Shown: positions 1-5,517 of the stretch, one piece after another
How positions within the stretch are numbered: position 1 is the first letter of the stretch
How the letters are laid out: every line of letters starts with the position of its first letter
Translations under genes and position numbers: made by a program
Notes under the pieces: generated by a model
The model's database searches: none
The model's input: the letters and a program-made list of their open reading frames with translations, nothing else
Told to the model about the DNA's origin: nothing
Assembly (NCBI GenBank): GCA_018268545.1
Contig: JAFDWI010000258.1
Location: forward strand, 1 to 5,517
Direction of reading: 5' to 3'
Length of the DNA stretch: 5,517 nucleotides
Origin: Actinomycetota bacterium
GTDB lineage: Bacteria > Actinomycetota > Acidimicrobiia > Acidimicrobiales > Iamiaceae

Positions 1-1
1 C

Positions 2-1999
2 GGCGGCAACATGCTGTCGACGATGGCGGGGGAGTACTCGTTCTCGATCGCGCTGTCGATCTCGTTGGTCTACTTCGGGGTGCTCGCTCGCGCGCTGCGC
101 ACCGGACGTCACCGTGCGCTCGCCGCGGGGCTGCTGGCGATGGTGGGCCTGTGCCACCTGTTGCCGTTCTTCTTCGCGTTGCTGGCGACGGTGATGTTGT
201 TGGTGGTTCGCCCGTCGTGGGGCCGACTCCGGTTGGTCGCCGTGGTCGGCGTGGTCGCGGGTTGCCTCGCCGCGTTCTGGATGCTGCCGTTCTACTGGTA
301 TCGCAAGTTCACGATCGACATGGGCTTCGAGCAGCTCCCGCCGCAGGGCCTGGGGTATGCGGACTACCTGTTCCCGAGTCGCATGACCTGGATCTTCCTG
401 CTCGCCGGGGTCGGCACGGTCGTGGCGTTCGCGTACCGGAACCGGATCGGTCAGATGTTGATCGGGTGCGTGGTGGCCACCGCGATCGCGTTCCGGTTCA
501 TGCCGCAGATCCAGTTGTGGAACGCGCGGATCCTGCCCTTCTACTACCTGTCGTTGATGCTGCTCGCGGCGTTCGGGACCTACGGGGTGATCTTCGCGCT
601 GTCGACGCTGCTCGCCCGTGCCCCGGGTCGGCCGAACGCATTGGTCGGCAACGGCCTCGCCGCGGTCGGTGCGCTCGCCGGGTTCGTGTTCGTCGGCCTA
701 CCGCTGCACAACCTGCCCGGTGGATCGATGCAGGGTGCCGAGTACCGCTTCGCGCTCTGGCACACCACCGACCAGAACCCGGCTCCGGGTTGGGCCGAGT
801 GGAACTACACGGGCTACCAGGGGCGTACGGCGCCCACCGCCCGATCCCGGAACCCCTATGCCGAGTACCGGGCGCTCGTCGAGACGATGGCGCGCCTGGG
901 GAACGACCCGGCGCACGGCTGCGGACGTGCGATGTGGGAAGCCGACAACGACCGTGAGGGCGACTACGGCACGCCGATGGCGCTGATGCTGCTGCCCTAT
1001 TGGACCGACTCGTGTATCGGTTCGATGGAAGGGCTCTACTTCGAGTCGTCCGCGACGACCCCGTACCACTTCATCGACGCGGCCGAGTTGTCGGCGAAGC
1101 CGTCGAACCCGATGCGCGGTCTGCCCTATCCGGGCATCGACGTCGCAGCGGGCGTGAAGCACCTGCAGATGCTCGGCGTGAAGTACTACCTGGCGGACAG
1201 CCCCGCGGCGATCGGCCAGGCCGACCAGATCGCCGATCTGACCCGTGTTGCGACCTCCGGCCCGTGGCACATCTACCAGATCGCCGATTCGGAGCTCGTC
1301 ACGCCGCTCACCCACGAACCGGCGGTGTGGAACGTCCACGACCAGGCGGTGTCGTCGGTGCAACCCTCGGTCGCCTGGTACCTGGATCCGACCCGGTGGG
1401 ACGTGCCGTTCGCGTTCGAGGGCCCGGCGAACTGGAAGCGGGTTTCCGTCGACACCTCCTACTGGGATCACGACTGGTCCACGCTCACCGACATCGTCTC
1501 CCAGATCTCGGGCAAGACGGCGCCGCTCCCGTTGCCCCGGGTGACGACCCCGGCGCTGCCCGAGGCCACGGTGTCCGACATCGTCCCGACGACCGATTCG
1601 ATCTCGTTCGACGTCGACCGGATCGGCGTCCCGGTCCGGGTGAAGATCTCGTACTTCCCGAACTGGCAGGTGCACGGCGCGAAGGGCCCGTACCGGATCA
1701 CCCCGAACCAGATGGTCGTGATCCCCACCTCGAAGCACGTGACGCTCACCTACGGCCGGACACCGGTCGACTGGACCGGCATCGTGTTGTTGATCGGTGG
1801 GTTCGCAGCGCTCGTCCTGTTGGCCCGACGCCCTGCGGTCGCGGTCGCATCGCCGCTGTACGCGAATCTGAGCGCCAGGGCTGATGCTCGCCGCCGCCGA
1901 CGCAACGACGAACGCCTCGCTGCAGCCGCGCCACCCTGGGACGCTGCCGGACCTGGGGAACACCCGCCGTACATGGAGCCACCATCGGGCGCCGATTAG
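2..1999 (+). CDS. Polytopic membrane protein, PTPS-related / GT-C-like (5' partial)
   Basis: The frame is open to the left edge. The first ATG (position 11) sits inside a conserved-looking stretch (GGN then STMAGEYSFS), so the true start is probably upstream. Numbering from that ATG, hydrophobic segments lie near residues 10-28, 36-68 (probably two), 74-96, 126-143, 148-163, 175-203 and 214-233. A polar, aromatic-rich region of about 350 residues follows and is probably extracytoplasmic; it has two cysteines (304 and 335) that could form a disulfide. One more membrane segment lies near 587-606, then an arginine-rich, proline-rich tail of about 55 residues, cytoplasmic by the positive-inside rule. 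The MAGE(Y/F)SFS motif and the late SYFPNW, GPYR and VPTS motifs recall actinobacterial membrane proteins annotated '6-pyruvoyl-tetrahydropterin synthase-related', a GT-C-like fold. A role in envelope glycan or glycolipid assembly is inferred from family and from manB 14 bases downstream. No catalytic residue can be named, because in GT-C enzymes it lies in the missing N-terminal part. Confidence 0.8.
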   Translation, partial: GGNMLSTMAGEYSFSIALSISLVYFGVLARALRTGRHRALAAGLLAMVGLCHLLPFFFALLATVMLLVVRPSWGRLRLVAVVGVVAGCLAAFWMLPFYWYRKFTIDMGFEQLPPQGLGYADYLFPSRMTWIFLLAGVGTVVAFAYRNRIGQMLIGCVVATAIAFRFMPQIQLWNARILPFYYLSLMLLAAFGTYGVIFALSTLLARAPGRPNALVGNGLAAVGALAGFVFVGLPLHNLPGGSMQGAEYRFALWHTTDQNPAPGWAEWNYTGYQGRTAPTARSRNPYAEYRALVETMARLGNDPAHGCGRAMWEADNDREGDYGTPMALMLLPYWTDSCIGSMEGLYFESSATTPYHFIDAAELSAKPSNPMRGLPYPGIDVAAGVKHLQMLGVKYYLADSPAAIGQADQIADLTRVATSGPWHIYQIADSELVTPLTHEPAVWNVHDQAVSSVQPSVAWYLDPTRWDVPFAFEGPANWKRVSVDTSYWDHDWSTLTDIVSQISGKTAPLPLPRVTTPALPEATVSDIVPTTDSISFDVDRIGVPVRVKISYFPNWQVHGAKGPYRITPNQMVVIPTSKHVTLTYGRTPVDWTGIVLLIGGFAALVLLARRPAVAVASPLYANLSARADARRRRRNDERLAAAAPPWDAAGPGEHPPYMEPPSGAD

Positions 2000-2013
2000 G
2001 GTCGGTGGTCGCC

Positions 2014-3372
2014 ATGTCCGACCTGAACGCGATCTTCCATGCCTACGACGTGCGGGGCACCTATCCCGACCAGATCGACGCGGATGTGGTCGAGCGGATC
2101 GGTGCCGCCTTCGCGCACTACGTGTCCGACGTCGACCCCGGAACCCGGCGCGTGCTCATCGCCCGCGACATGCGGGCGTCGGGTGTCGAGTTGTCCGCGG
2201 CCTTCGCCCGTGGCGTGCAGCGACAAGGCCTGAACGTCGTCGACCTCGGGTTGGCATCCACGGACCTGCTGTATTTCGCGGCAGGGCACCTGGATGCACC
2301 CGGCGCGATGTTCACCGCGTCGCACAACCCGGCGCGCTACAACGGCATCAAGTTCTGCCGTTCCGGTGCCCGGCCGGTCGGTGAGGCGACGGGGCTCGAC
2401 CGGATCCGCCACGATGCGGCCCGTGAGTTGGCGACCGCACCGTCGGAAGCGGGTTCGATCACGTCACGCGATCTGCTCGAGGACTTCGCCGGCCACGTCC
2501 GGTCGTTTCTGCGTGATCCAGCCGCGATCAAACCGCTCAAGATCGTGGCCGACACCGCGAACGGCATGGGCGGGTTGATCGTCCCGGCGGTCTTCGACCC
2601 GTTACCGGTCACAGTCGAGATCCTGTATCCCGAACTCGACGGCTCGTTCCCCAACCACCCGGCCGACCCGATCCAGCCGGAGAACCAGGCCGACCTGCGC
2701 AGGCGCGTCGTGGAGACGGGCGCCGATCTGGGCCTGGCCTTCGACGGTGACGCCGATCGCGTGTTCGTCGTCGACGAGAAGGGCGAGCCGATGTCGGGGT
2801 CGACCACGACGTCGCTCGTCGCGTCGATGATGCTCGAGCGCGAACCGGGCGCCACGATCCTGCACAACCTGATCTGTTCACGCAGCGTTCCGGAACTGAT
2901 CGTCGAGGGCGGCGGCACACCGGTGCGGACCCGCGTCGGGCATTCGTTCGTCAAGGCCGTCATGGCCGAGACCGGCGCGATCTTCGGCGGCGAACATTCC
3001 GCGCACTACTACTTCCGCGACAACTACCGGGCCGATTCGGGCATCATCGCGGCGATGCACGTGCTCGACTACGTCTCGGCGCACGATGCGCCACTGTCGG
3101 AGTTGCGCAAGCGTTTCGAGCGCTACGCCGCATCGGGCGAGATCAACACGACGGTCGACGACACGGCAGCGGTGATCGACAAGGTGGCACGCCACTACGA
3201 CGGCCGACCCCAGGACCGTATGGACGGGCTCACCGTGGACTGCGGGGAGTGGTGGTTCAACCTCCGTCCTTCGAACACCGAGCCCCTGCTCCGCCTCAAT
3301 CTCGAGGCACCGACGTCGGACGAGGTCGCTCGCCACGTCGCCGAAGTTCGCGCCGTGTTCACCGGCGCCTGA
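2014..3372 (+). CDS. manB: Phosphomannomutase/phosphoglucomutase
   Basis: A complete alpha-D-phosphohexomutase of 452 residues, the normal family length. These cytosolic Mg2+ enzymes interconvert hexose-6-phosphate and hexose-1-phosphate (Man6P/Man1P, Glc6P/Glc1P) through a phosphoserine. All four signature loops are visible: the catalytic loop TASHNP with Ser103; the metal loop DGDADR at 244-249; the sugar-specificity loop GEHSAH at 326-331; and the phosphate-binding loop RPSNTEP at 418-424. The N-terminus also carries the usual AYDVRG motif. The ATG at 2014 is chosen over an in-frame GTG at 2005: GGTGG lies 5 bases before the ATG, and the GTG would have little room after the previous stop. 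It begins 14 bases after the membrane protein gene and precedes the Trm112-like gene by 23 bases, so co-transcription is likely. GEHS occurs in dual PMM/PGM enzymes, so preference for mannose or glucose cannot be settled. The symbol rests on actinobacterial context. Confidence 0.95.
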   Translation: MSDLNAIFHAYDVRGTYPDQIDADVVERIGAAFAHYVSDVDPGTRRVLIARDMRASGVELSAAFARGVQRQGLNVVDLGLASTDLLYFAAGHLDAPGAMFTASHNPARYNGIKFCRSGARPVGEATGLDRIRHDAARELATAPSEAGSITSRDLLEDFAGHVRSFLRDPAAIKPLKIVADTANGMGGLIVPAVFDPLPVTVEILYPELDGSFPNHPADPIQPENQADLRRRVVETGADLGLAFDGDADRVFVVDEKGEPMSGSTTTSLVASMMLEREPGATILHNLICSRSVPELIVEGGGTPVRTRVGHSFVKAVMAETGAIFGGEHSAHYYFRDNYRADSGIIAAMHVLDYVSAHDAPLSELRKRFERYAASGEINTTVDDTAAVIDKVARHYDGRPQDRMDGLTVDCGEWWFNLRPSNTEPLLRLNLEAPTSDEVARHVAEVRAVFTGA

Positions 3373-3383
3373 GACGATCACCC

Positions 3384-3388
3384 GGAGG
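3384..3388 (+). promoter_or_regulatory. Ribosome binding site fixing the GTG start of the Trm112-like gene
   Basis: GGAGG is a full Shine-Dalgarno core, 7 bases before the GTG at 3396 and just after the manB stop. In-frame positions further upstream would lie inside manB and lack such a site, so this site decides the start. Confidence 0.85.
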
Positions 3389-3395
3389 TCGTGAC

Positions 3396-3632
3396 GTGGC
3401 ACTCGACAACGAACTGCTCGACATTCTCGTCTGCCCGGAGGACAAGGGCCCACTGTGGTACTTCCCCGACGACGGGTTCCTCTACAACCCGCGCCTGCAC
3501 CGCAGCTACGAGATCCGTGACGACATCCCGGTGCTGCTGGTGACCGAGGCGGTGGACGTCGACGCCGATTCGGCCGCGACGTTGCAGCAGCGTTTCGACG
3601 CGGGCGACGTTCGCTCGACGGGCGAAGGCTGA
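3396..3632 (+). CDS. Trm112/YcaR-family small protein
   Basis: A 78-residue protein starting at GTG behind a strong Shine-Dalgarno site. The N-terminus LLDILVCPEDKGPL matches the Trm112/YcaR family pattern (LLxILxCPxxKGxL), and the later SYEIRDDIPVLL matches the usual YPIRDGIPVLL-like C-terminal half of the fold. Trm112 proteins are small, often zinc-binding partners; eukaryotic Trm112 activates several methyltransferases, while the role of the short bacterial members is poorly defined. Only one cysteine (Cys13) is present, so the classical four-cysteine zinc site is absent. The last 25 or so residues (aspartate-, alanine- and glutamine-rich) look flexible. The gene lies between manB and the SIS-domain gene, with gaps of 23 and 12 bases. 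A chaperone or partner role for one of the neighbours is a guess. The family call is fairly secure; the function is unknown. Confidence 0.85.
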   Translation: MALDNELLDILVCPEDKGPLWYFPDDGFLYNPRLHRSYEIRDDIPVLLVTEAVDVDADSAATLQQRFDAGDVRSTGEG

Positions 3633-3644
3633 TCGACCCACACG

Positions 3645-4706
3645 ATGACGACCGGATTCGACGCGTCGGTTCCCGATCGTGGCGACCTGCGCGGTGCCCT
3701 CGGCACGCTCGGGAATCGCCTTGCGGCCCTGGCGGCGCGTGACCTGAGCGGCCTCGGACTCCCCTCCGGCGATTCGGTGACCGGCGTGGTGGTGTGCGCC
3801 GCGGGTGACGACGCCCTCGACGGGGACTTCGCGGTCGCGATGGTGGCTCCCGAGGTGGCGATCCCGGTCGCCGTTGTGCGTGGTGGGCGACTGCCGGGTT
3901 GGGTCGGTCCGACGACCGTCGTGGTGGTGGTGGCCCTGGCCCGGACCGATGATCGTTGCCGTCACGTCCTCGATGCGGCGGTGTCGGCCGGTGCCGATGT
4001 CGTGGTGATCACCGCCGACCCGGATTTTGCAAGCGTCGCCGTGGTGGCCGGCGCCCGGGTCTGTGCGCTCGATCCGTCCGATGTGGCCCCGCGCCTTCTG
4101 CCCGGCGTGGTGTTGATGCCGCTGCTCGGCGTGTTCGAAGCGATCGGTGTGTTCCCCGGTGCGGGTGGGGTGGTGAGCGCTGCGTTCGCGGTGGCGGCCT
4201 CGGTGACCCTGGAGTGTGGTGCAACGCCGGTCGGGCGGAATCGTCCCGAGACGGCGACGTTGGCGCGCCGGATCGGCCGAACGCTCCCGCTCGTCTACGG
4301 TGCCGACGGGGTCCCGGGTTTCGCGGCGAAGTGGTGGAAGTCCGCGGTCAACCAGTCGGCGAAGCTCCCGGCGTTCGCCGACGGGGTCCCGTCGATGACG
4401 TACTCGGAGTTCTCGATGTTCGGCCAGGCGGGTGACCTGACCCGGCAGGTGTTCACGATGGTCCTGTTGCGGGCGCCTCGTGACGTCGAGGGCACGCTCG
4501 CGGCGGGGCAACTCGACCGGTTCGAAGACCAGTTCCGCGAAGTGGTTGCCGACGTGTCAACGATCACGACCGAGGCACGGGGTGTCGCGGCATACCTGGA
4601 CCTGGCGATCCGGGGCCAGTGGGTCGCGGTCGAGTTGGCGAACCTGGCCGGGGTGGATCCCTCCACGGTCTCGATCATGGACGACTTCTGGACGACCTCG
4701 GACTGA
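3645..4706 (+). CDS. SIS-domain protein, bacterial phosphoglucose/phosphomannose isomerase family, motif-degenerate
   Basis: A 353-residue soluble protein. It fits the bifunctional PGI/PMI family (SIS fold plus bact-PGI C-terminal domain) by length, by PVAVVRGGRLPGWVGP near 80-91 followed by a hydrophobic beta strand, by KSAVNQSAKLPAF in the C-terminal half, and by position after manB and a Trm112-like gene, as for SCO3026 and Rv3256c. Family members isomerise fructose-6-P with glucose-6-P and mannose-6-P. The expected motifs are altered: the glycine-rich GMGGSAIxGD appears as AAGDDALDGD (52-61); the phosphate-binding SYSGNTEE appears as ALARTDDR (97-104); NENAK appears as NQSAK (236-240); and the NHNE segment with the catalytic histidine appears as TYSE (252-255). 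Alignment is by eye. The reading frame is intact with normal base composition, so it is not an obvious pseudogene. The ATG start has only a weak GAAGG 16 bases upstream; no better start was seen. It may be a divergent isomerase or a non-catalytic sugar-phosphate-binding protein. Confidence 0.82.
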   Translation: MTTGFDASVPDRGDLRGALGTLGNRLAALAARDLSGLGLPSGDSVTGVVVCAAGDDALDGDFAVAMVAPEVAIPVAVVRGGRLPGWVGPTTVVVVVALARTDDRCRHVLDAAVSAGADVVVITADPDFASVAVVAGARVCALDPSDVAPRLLPGVVLMPLLGVFEAIGVFPGAGGVVSAAFAVAASVTLECGATPVGRNRPETATLARRIGRTLPLVYGADGVPGFAAKWWKSAVNQSAKLPAFADGVPSMTYSEFSMFGQAGDLTRQVFTMVLLRAPRDVEGTLAAGQLDRFEDQFREVVADVSTITTEARGVAAYLDLAIRGQWVAVELANLAGVDPSTVSIMDDFWTTSD

Positions 4707-4729
4707 TCAGCGTCGGTGCCGCATGATCG
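4704..4729 (+). terminator. Hairpin overlapping the stop codon, possible operon-end terminator
   Basis: The stop codon TGA begins a stem: 4704-4709 pairs with 4724-4729 (six pairs, one of them U-G), then 4710-4712 pairs with 4720-4722 around a 7-base loop, with A4723 bulged. No T-tract follows, so it is not a standard intrinsic terminator. It may instead act as a 3'-end stabiliser or be chance. Confidence 0.3.
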
Positions 4730-4765
4730 CACACTGACGTTGGGATCCGGCCCGGTCACCGCGGC

Positions 4766-4771
4766 TATCCT
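4766..4771 (+). promoter_or_regulatory. Candidate -10 element for ahcY
   Basis: TATCCT fits the loose actinobacterial TANNNT -10 pattern and would place the transcript start near 4777-4780, just before the first leader hairpin. No good -35 lies at 17-18 bases; the nearest TTG-containing hexamer (4740-4745, TTGGGA) is 20 bases away. The call rests on position as much as on sequence. Confidence 0.3.
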
Positions 4772-4780
4772 TCCACCGTC

Positions 4781-4903
4781 GATGCGGCCACGGCGCCGCA
4801 TCCACACGGGCTGAGATGAGAGGCGTCAGTTGACCCCGGCCCTCGCTGCCCGTCGCGCGCGCCTCCACGCGTGCCTGATCCAACCGATCGTCGAGGAAAA
4901 CCG
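4781..4903 (+). promoter_or_regulatory. Structured 5' leader of ahcY, candidate cis-regulatory RNA
   Basis: Between the candidate promoter and the ahcY start are two clear stem-loops: 4781-4788 with 4795-4802 (8 perfect pairs, 6-base loop) and 4855-4861 with 4868-4874 (7 pairs, one G-U, 6-base loop). Weaker pairings are CTGA 4811-4814 with TCAG 4826-4829 inside CGGG 4807-4810 with CCCG 4835-4838, and TGATC 4876-4880 with GATCG 4886-4890. The Shine-Dalgarno region CGAGG (4892-4896) can pair with CCTCG at 4841-4845, and its GAGG part with CCTC in the loop of the second hairpin (4862-4865). I do not see the conserved core of the SAH riboswitch as I remember it, nor of SAM-I or SAM-IV. GC-rich DNA forms hairpins readily, so a regulatory function is inference. 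Confidence 0.35.
4893..4897 (+). promoter_or_regulatory. Ribosome binding site of ahcY
   Basis: GAGGA lies 6 bases before the ATG at 4904, supporting that start. It overlaps the segment that can pair with upstream leader sequences. Confidence 0.8.
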
Positions 4904-5517
4904 ATGAGAGACCCGGACTTCAAGGTCGCCGACCTTTCACTTGCCGCGTTCGGTCGCAAGGAGATCGAATTGGCCGAGCACGAGATGCCCGGCCTGATGG
5001 CCCTGCGCGCCGAATACGCCGACGATCAGCCGTTGGCCGGCGCGCGGATCACCGGGTCGTTGCACATGACGATCCAGACCGCGGTGCTCATCGAGACACT
5101 CGCGGCGCTCGGTGCACAGGTCCGGTGGGCGTCGTGCAACATCTTTTCCACCCAGGACCACGCGGCGGCGGCGATCGCCGTCGGCCCGACGGGAACGCCC
5201 GAGAACCCGAAGGGGATTCCCGTGTTCGCGTGGAAGGGTGAAACCCTCGAGGAGTACTGGTGGTGCACCGAGCAGGCGTTGCTGTGGCCAGACGCCGACG
5301 GTCCGAGCCTGATCCTCGATGACGGCGGCGACGCGACGTTGTTGGTCCACAAAGGTGCGGAGTTCGAGGCAGCGGGTGCCGTCCCGACCGCCACCGACGA
5401 TGACGCCGAGGAGTGGCAGGTCGTGCTCGGGCTGCTCGCCCGGAGTCTGACCGAATCGAGCGATCGTTGGACCAAGGCTGTGGCCGGGATCCGGGGCGTG
5501 TCCGAGGAGACCACGAC
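4904..5517 (+). CDS. ahcY: S-adenosylhomocysteine hydrolase (3' partial)
   Basis: The frame runs from an ATG with a good Shine-Dalgarno site through the right edge without a stop, giving 204 residues plus two bases of an enzyme usually about 480 residues long in Actinomycetota. It reversibly hydrolyses S-adenosylhomocysteine to adenosine and homocysteine in the cytosol with bound NAD+, relieving product inhibition of methyltransferases and feeding the methionine cycle. Diagnostic motifs in order: AGARITGSLHMTIQTAVL with the substrate-binding His54; WASCNIFSTQDHAAAA; WKGETLEEYWWCTEQAL; LDDGGDAT with Asp139/Asp140 matching the human catalytic Asp131 region; WTKAVAGIRGVSEETT ending at the edge, with Glu201/Glu202 matching the human Glu155/Glu156 pair. 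The acidic segment near 160-180 matches the insertion of longer bacterial forms. The catalytic lysine and aspartate and the Rossmann domain lie outside the window. The 197-base gap and own leader suggest expression separate from the manB group. Confidence 0.97.
   Translation, partial: MRDPDFKVADLSLAAFGRKEIELAEHEMPGLMALRAEYADDQPLAGARITGSLHMTIQTAVLIETLAALGAQVRWASCNIFSTQDHAAAAIAVGPTGTPENPKGIPVFAWKGETLEEYWWCTEQALLWPDADGPSLILDDGGDATLLVHKGAEFEAAGAVPTATDDDAEEWQVVLGLLARSLTESSDRWTKAVAGIRGVSEETT

Noticed and set aside
698..1963. Long open frame on the minus strand (421 codons) opposite the membrane protein gene
   Set aside because: The predicted protein is dominated by Arg, Asp, Gly and Val with no recognisable motif, as expected for an antisense shadow in high-GC DNA. 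The plus-strand frame has membrane segments and family motifs.
2005..2013. GTG at 2005 as the manB start
   Set aside because: It would add only three residues (MVA) before the ATG, lies 5 bases after the previous stop and has a poorly spaced ribosome binding site. The ATG at 2014 fits the family N-terminus.
2337..2963. Minus-strand open frame inside manB
   Set aside because: It overlaps conserved motifs of a well-supported mutase and its Ser/Arg-rich translation resembles no known protein.
3249..3395. N-terminal extension of the Trm112-like protein into manB
   Set aside because: The extension would read through the end of manB in another frame with an Arg/Ser/Pro-rich sequence, while a GGAGG site points to the GTG at 3396.
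3921..3932. GTG trinucleotide repeat
   Set aside because: It is a run of valine codons in a hydrophobic beta strand of the SIS domain. Four units are too few to call a functional repeat.
3378..4511. Minus-strand open frame of 377 codons opposite the Trm112-like and SIS genes
   Set aside because: It is low-complexity, rich in Arg, His and Gly, and covers two plus-strand genes with good family evidence.
4781..4903. Canonical SAH, SAM-I or SAM-IV riboswitch before ahcY
   Set aside because: The conserved core words of these classes as I know them are not present. Only a general structured leader is claimed.

Overview
The window is a high-GC, gene-dense stretch of bacterial chromosome with every gene on the + strand. 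Codon third positions are mostly G or C. The gene order phosphomannomutase, Trm112-like small protein, SIS-domain isomerase-like protein, S-adenosylhomocysteine hydrolase is, from memory, the conserved actinobacterial order (compare the Streptomyces coelicolor SCO3028 to SCO3023 region and Mycobacterium tuberculosis Rv3257c to Rv3248c). I therefore infer Actinomycetota, perhaps a non-model lineage such as Acidimicrobiia. The class assignment is a guess; the phylum is more secure. No mobile element, CRISPR array, tRNA or rRNA was seen.

Layout: (1) Positions 2-1999 hold the 3' part of a large polytopic membrane protein of the PTPS-related / GT-C-like type, open at the left edge. (2) Positions 2014-3372 hold a complete phosphomannomutase/phosphoglucomutase (manB). 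(3) Positions 3396-3632 hold a 78-residue Trm112/YcaR-like protein with a GTG start and a strong ribosome binding site. (4) Positions 3645-4706 hold a 353-residue protein of the bacterial phosphoglucose/phosphomannose isomerase (SIS) family whose signature and catalytic motifs look eroded. (5) Positions 4707-4903 are a 197-base intergenic region with a hairpin on the preceding stop codon, a weak promoter candidate and a structured leader. (6) Position 4904 to the right edge holds the first 204 codons of ahcY (S-adenosylhomocysteine hydrolase).

Genes 1 to 4 are separated by only 14, 23 and 12 bases and probably form one operon. Its theme would be hexose-phosphate interconversion (mannose-6-P/mannose-1-P or glucose-6-P/glucose-1-P) feeding nucleotide sugars and cell-envelope glycans, to which the membrane protein may contribute. 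ahcY, which removes the product inhibitor of methyltransferases, appears to be a separate unit with its own leader.

The points most worth a second look are the ahcY leader, which has two good hairpins, two segments able to pair with the Shine-Dalgarno sequence and no riboswitch family I can assign confidently, and the SIS protein, which seems to lack the usual catalytic residues.
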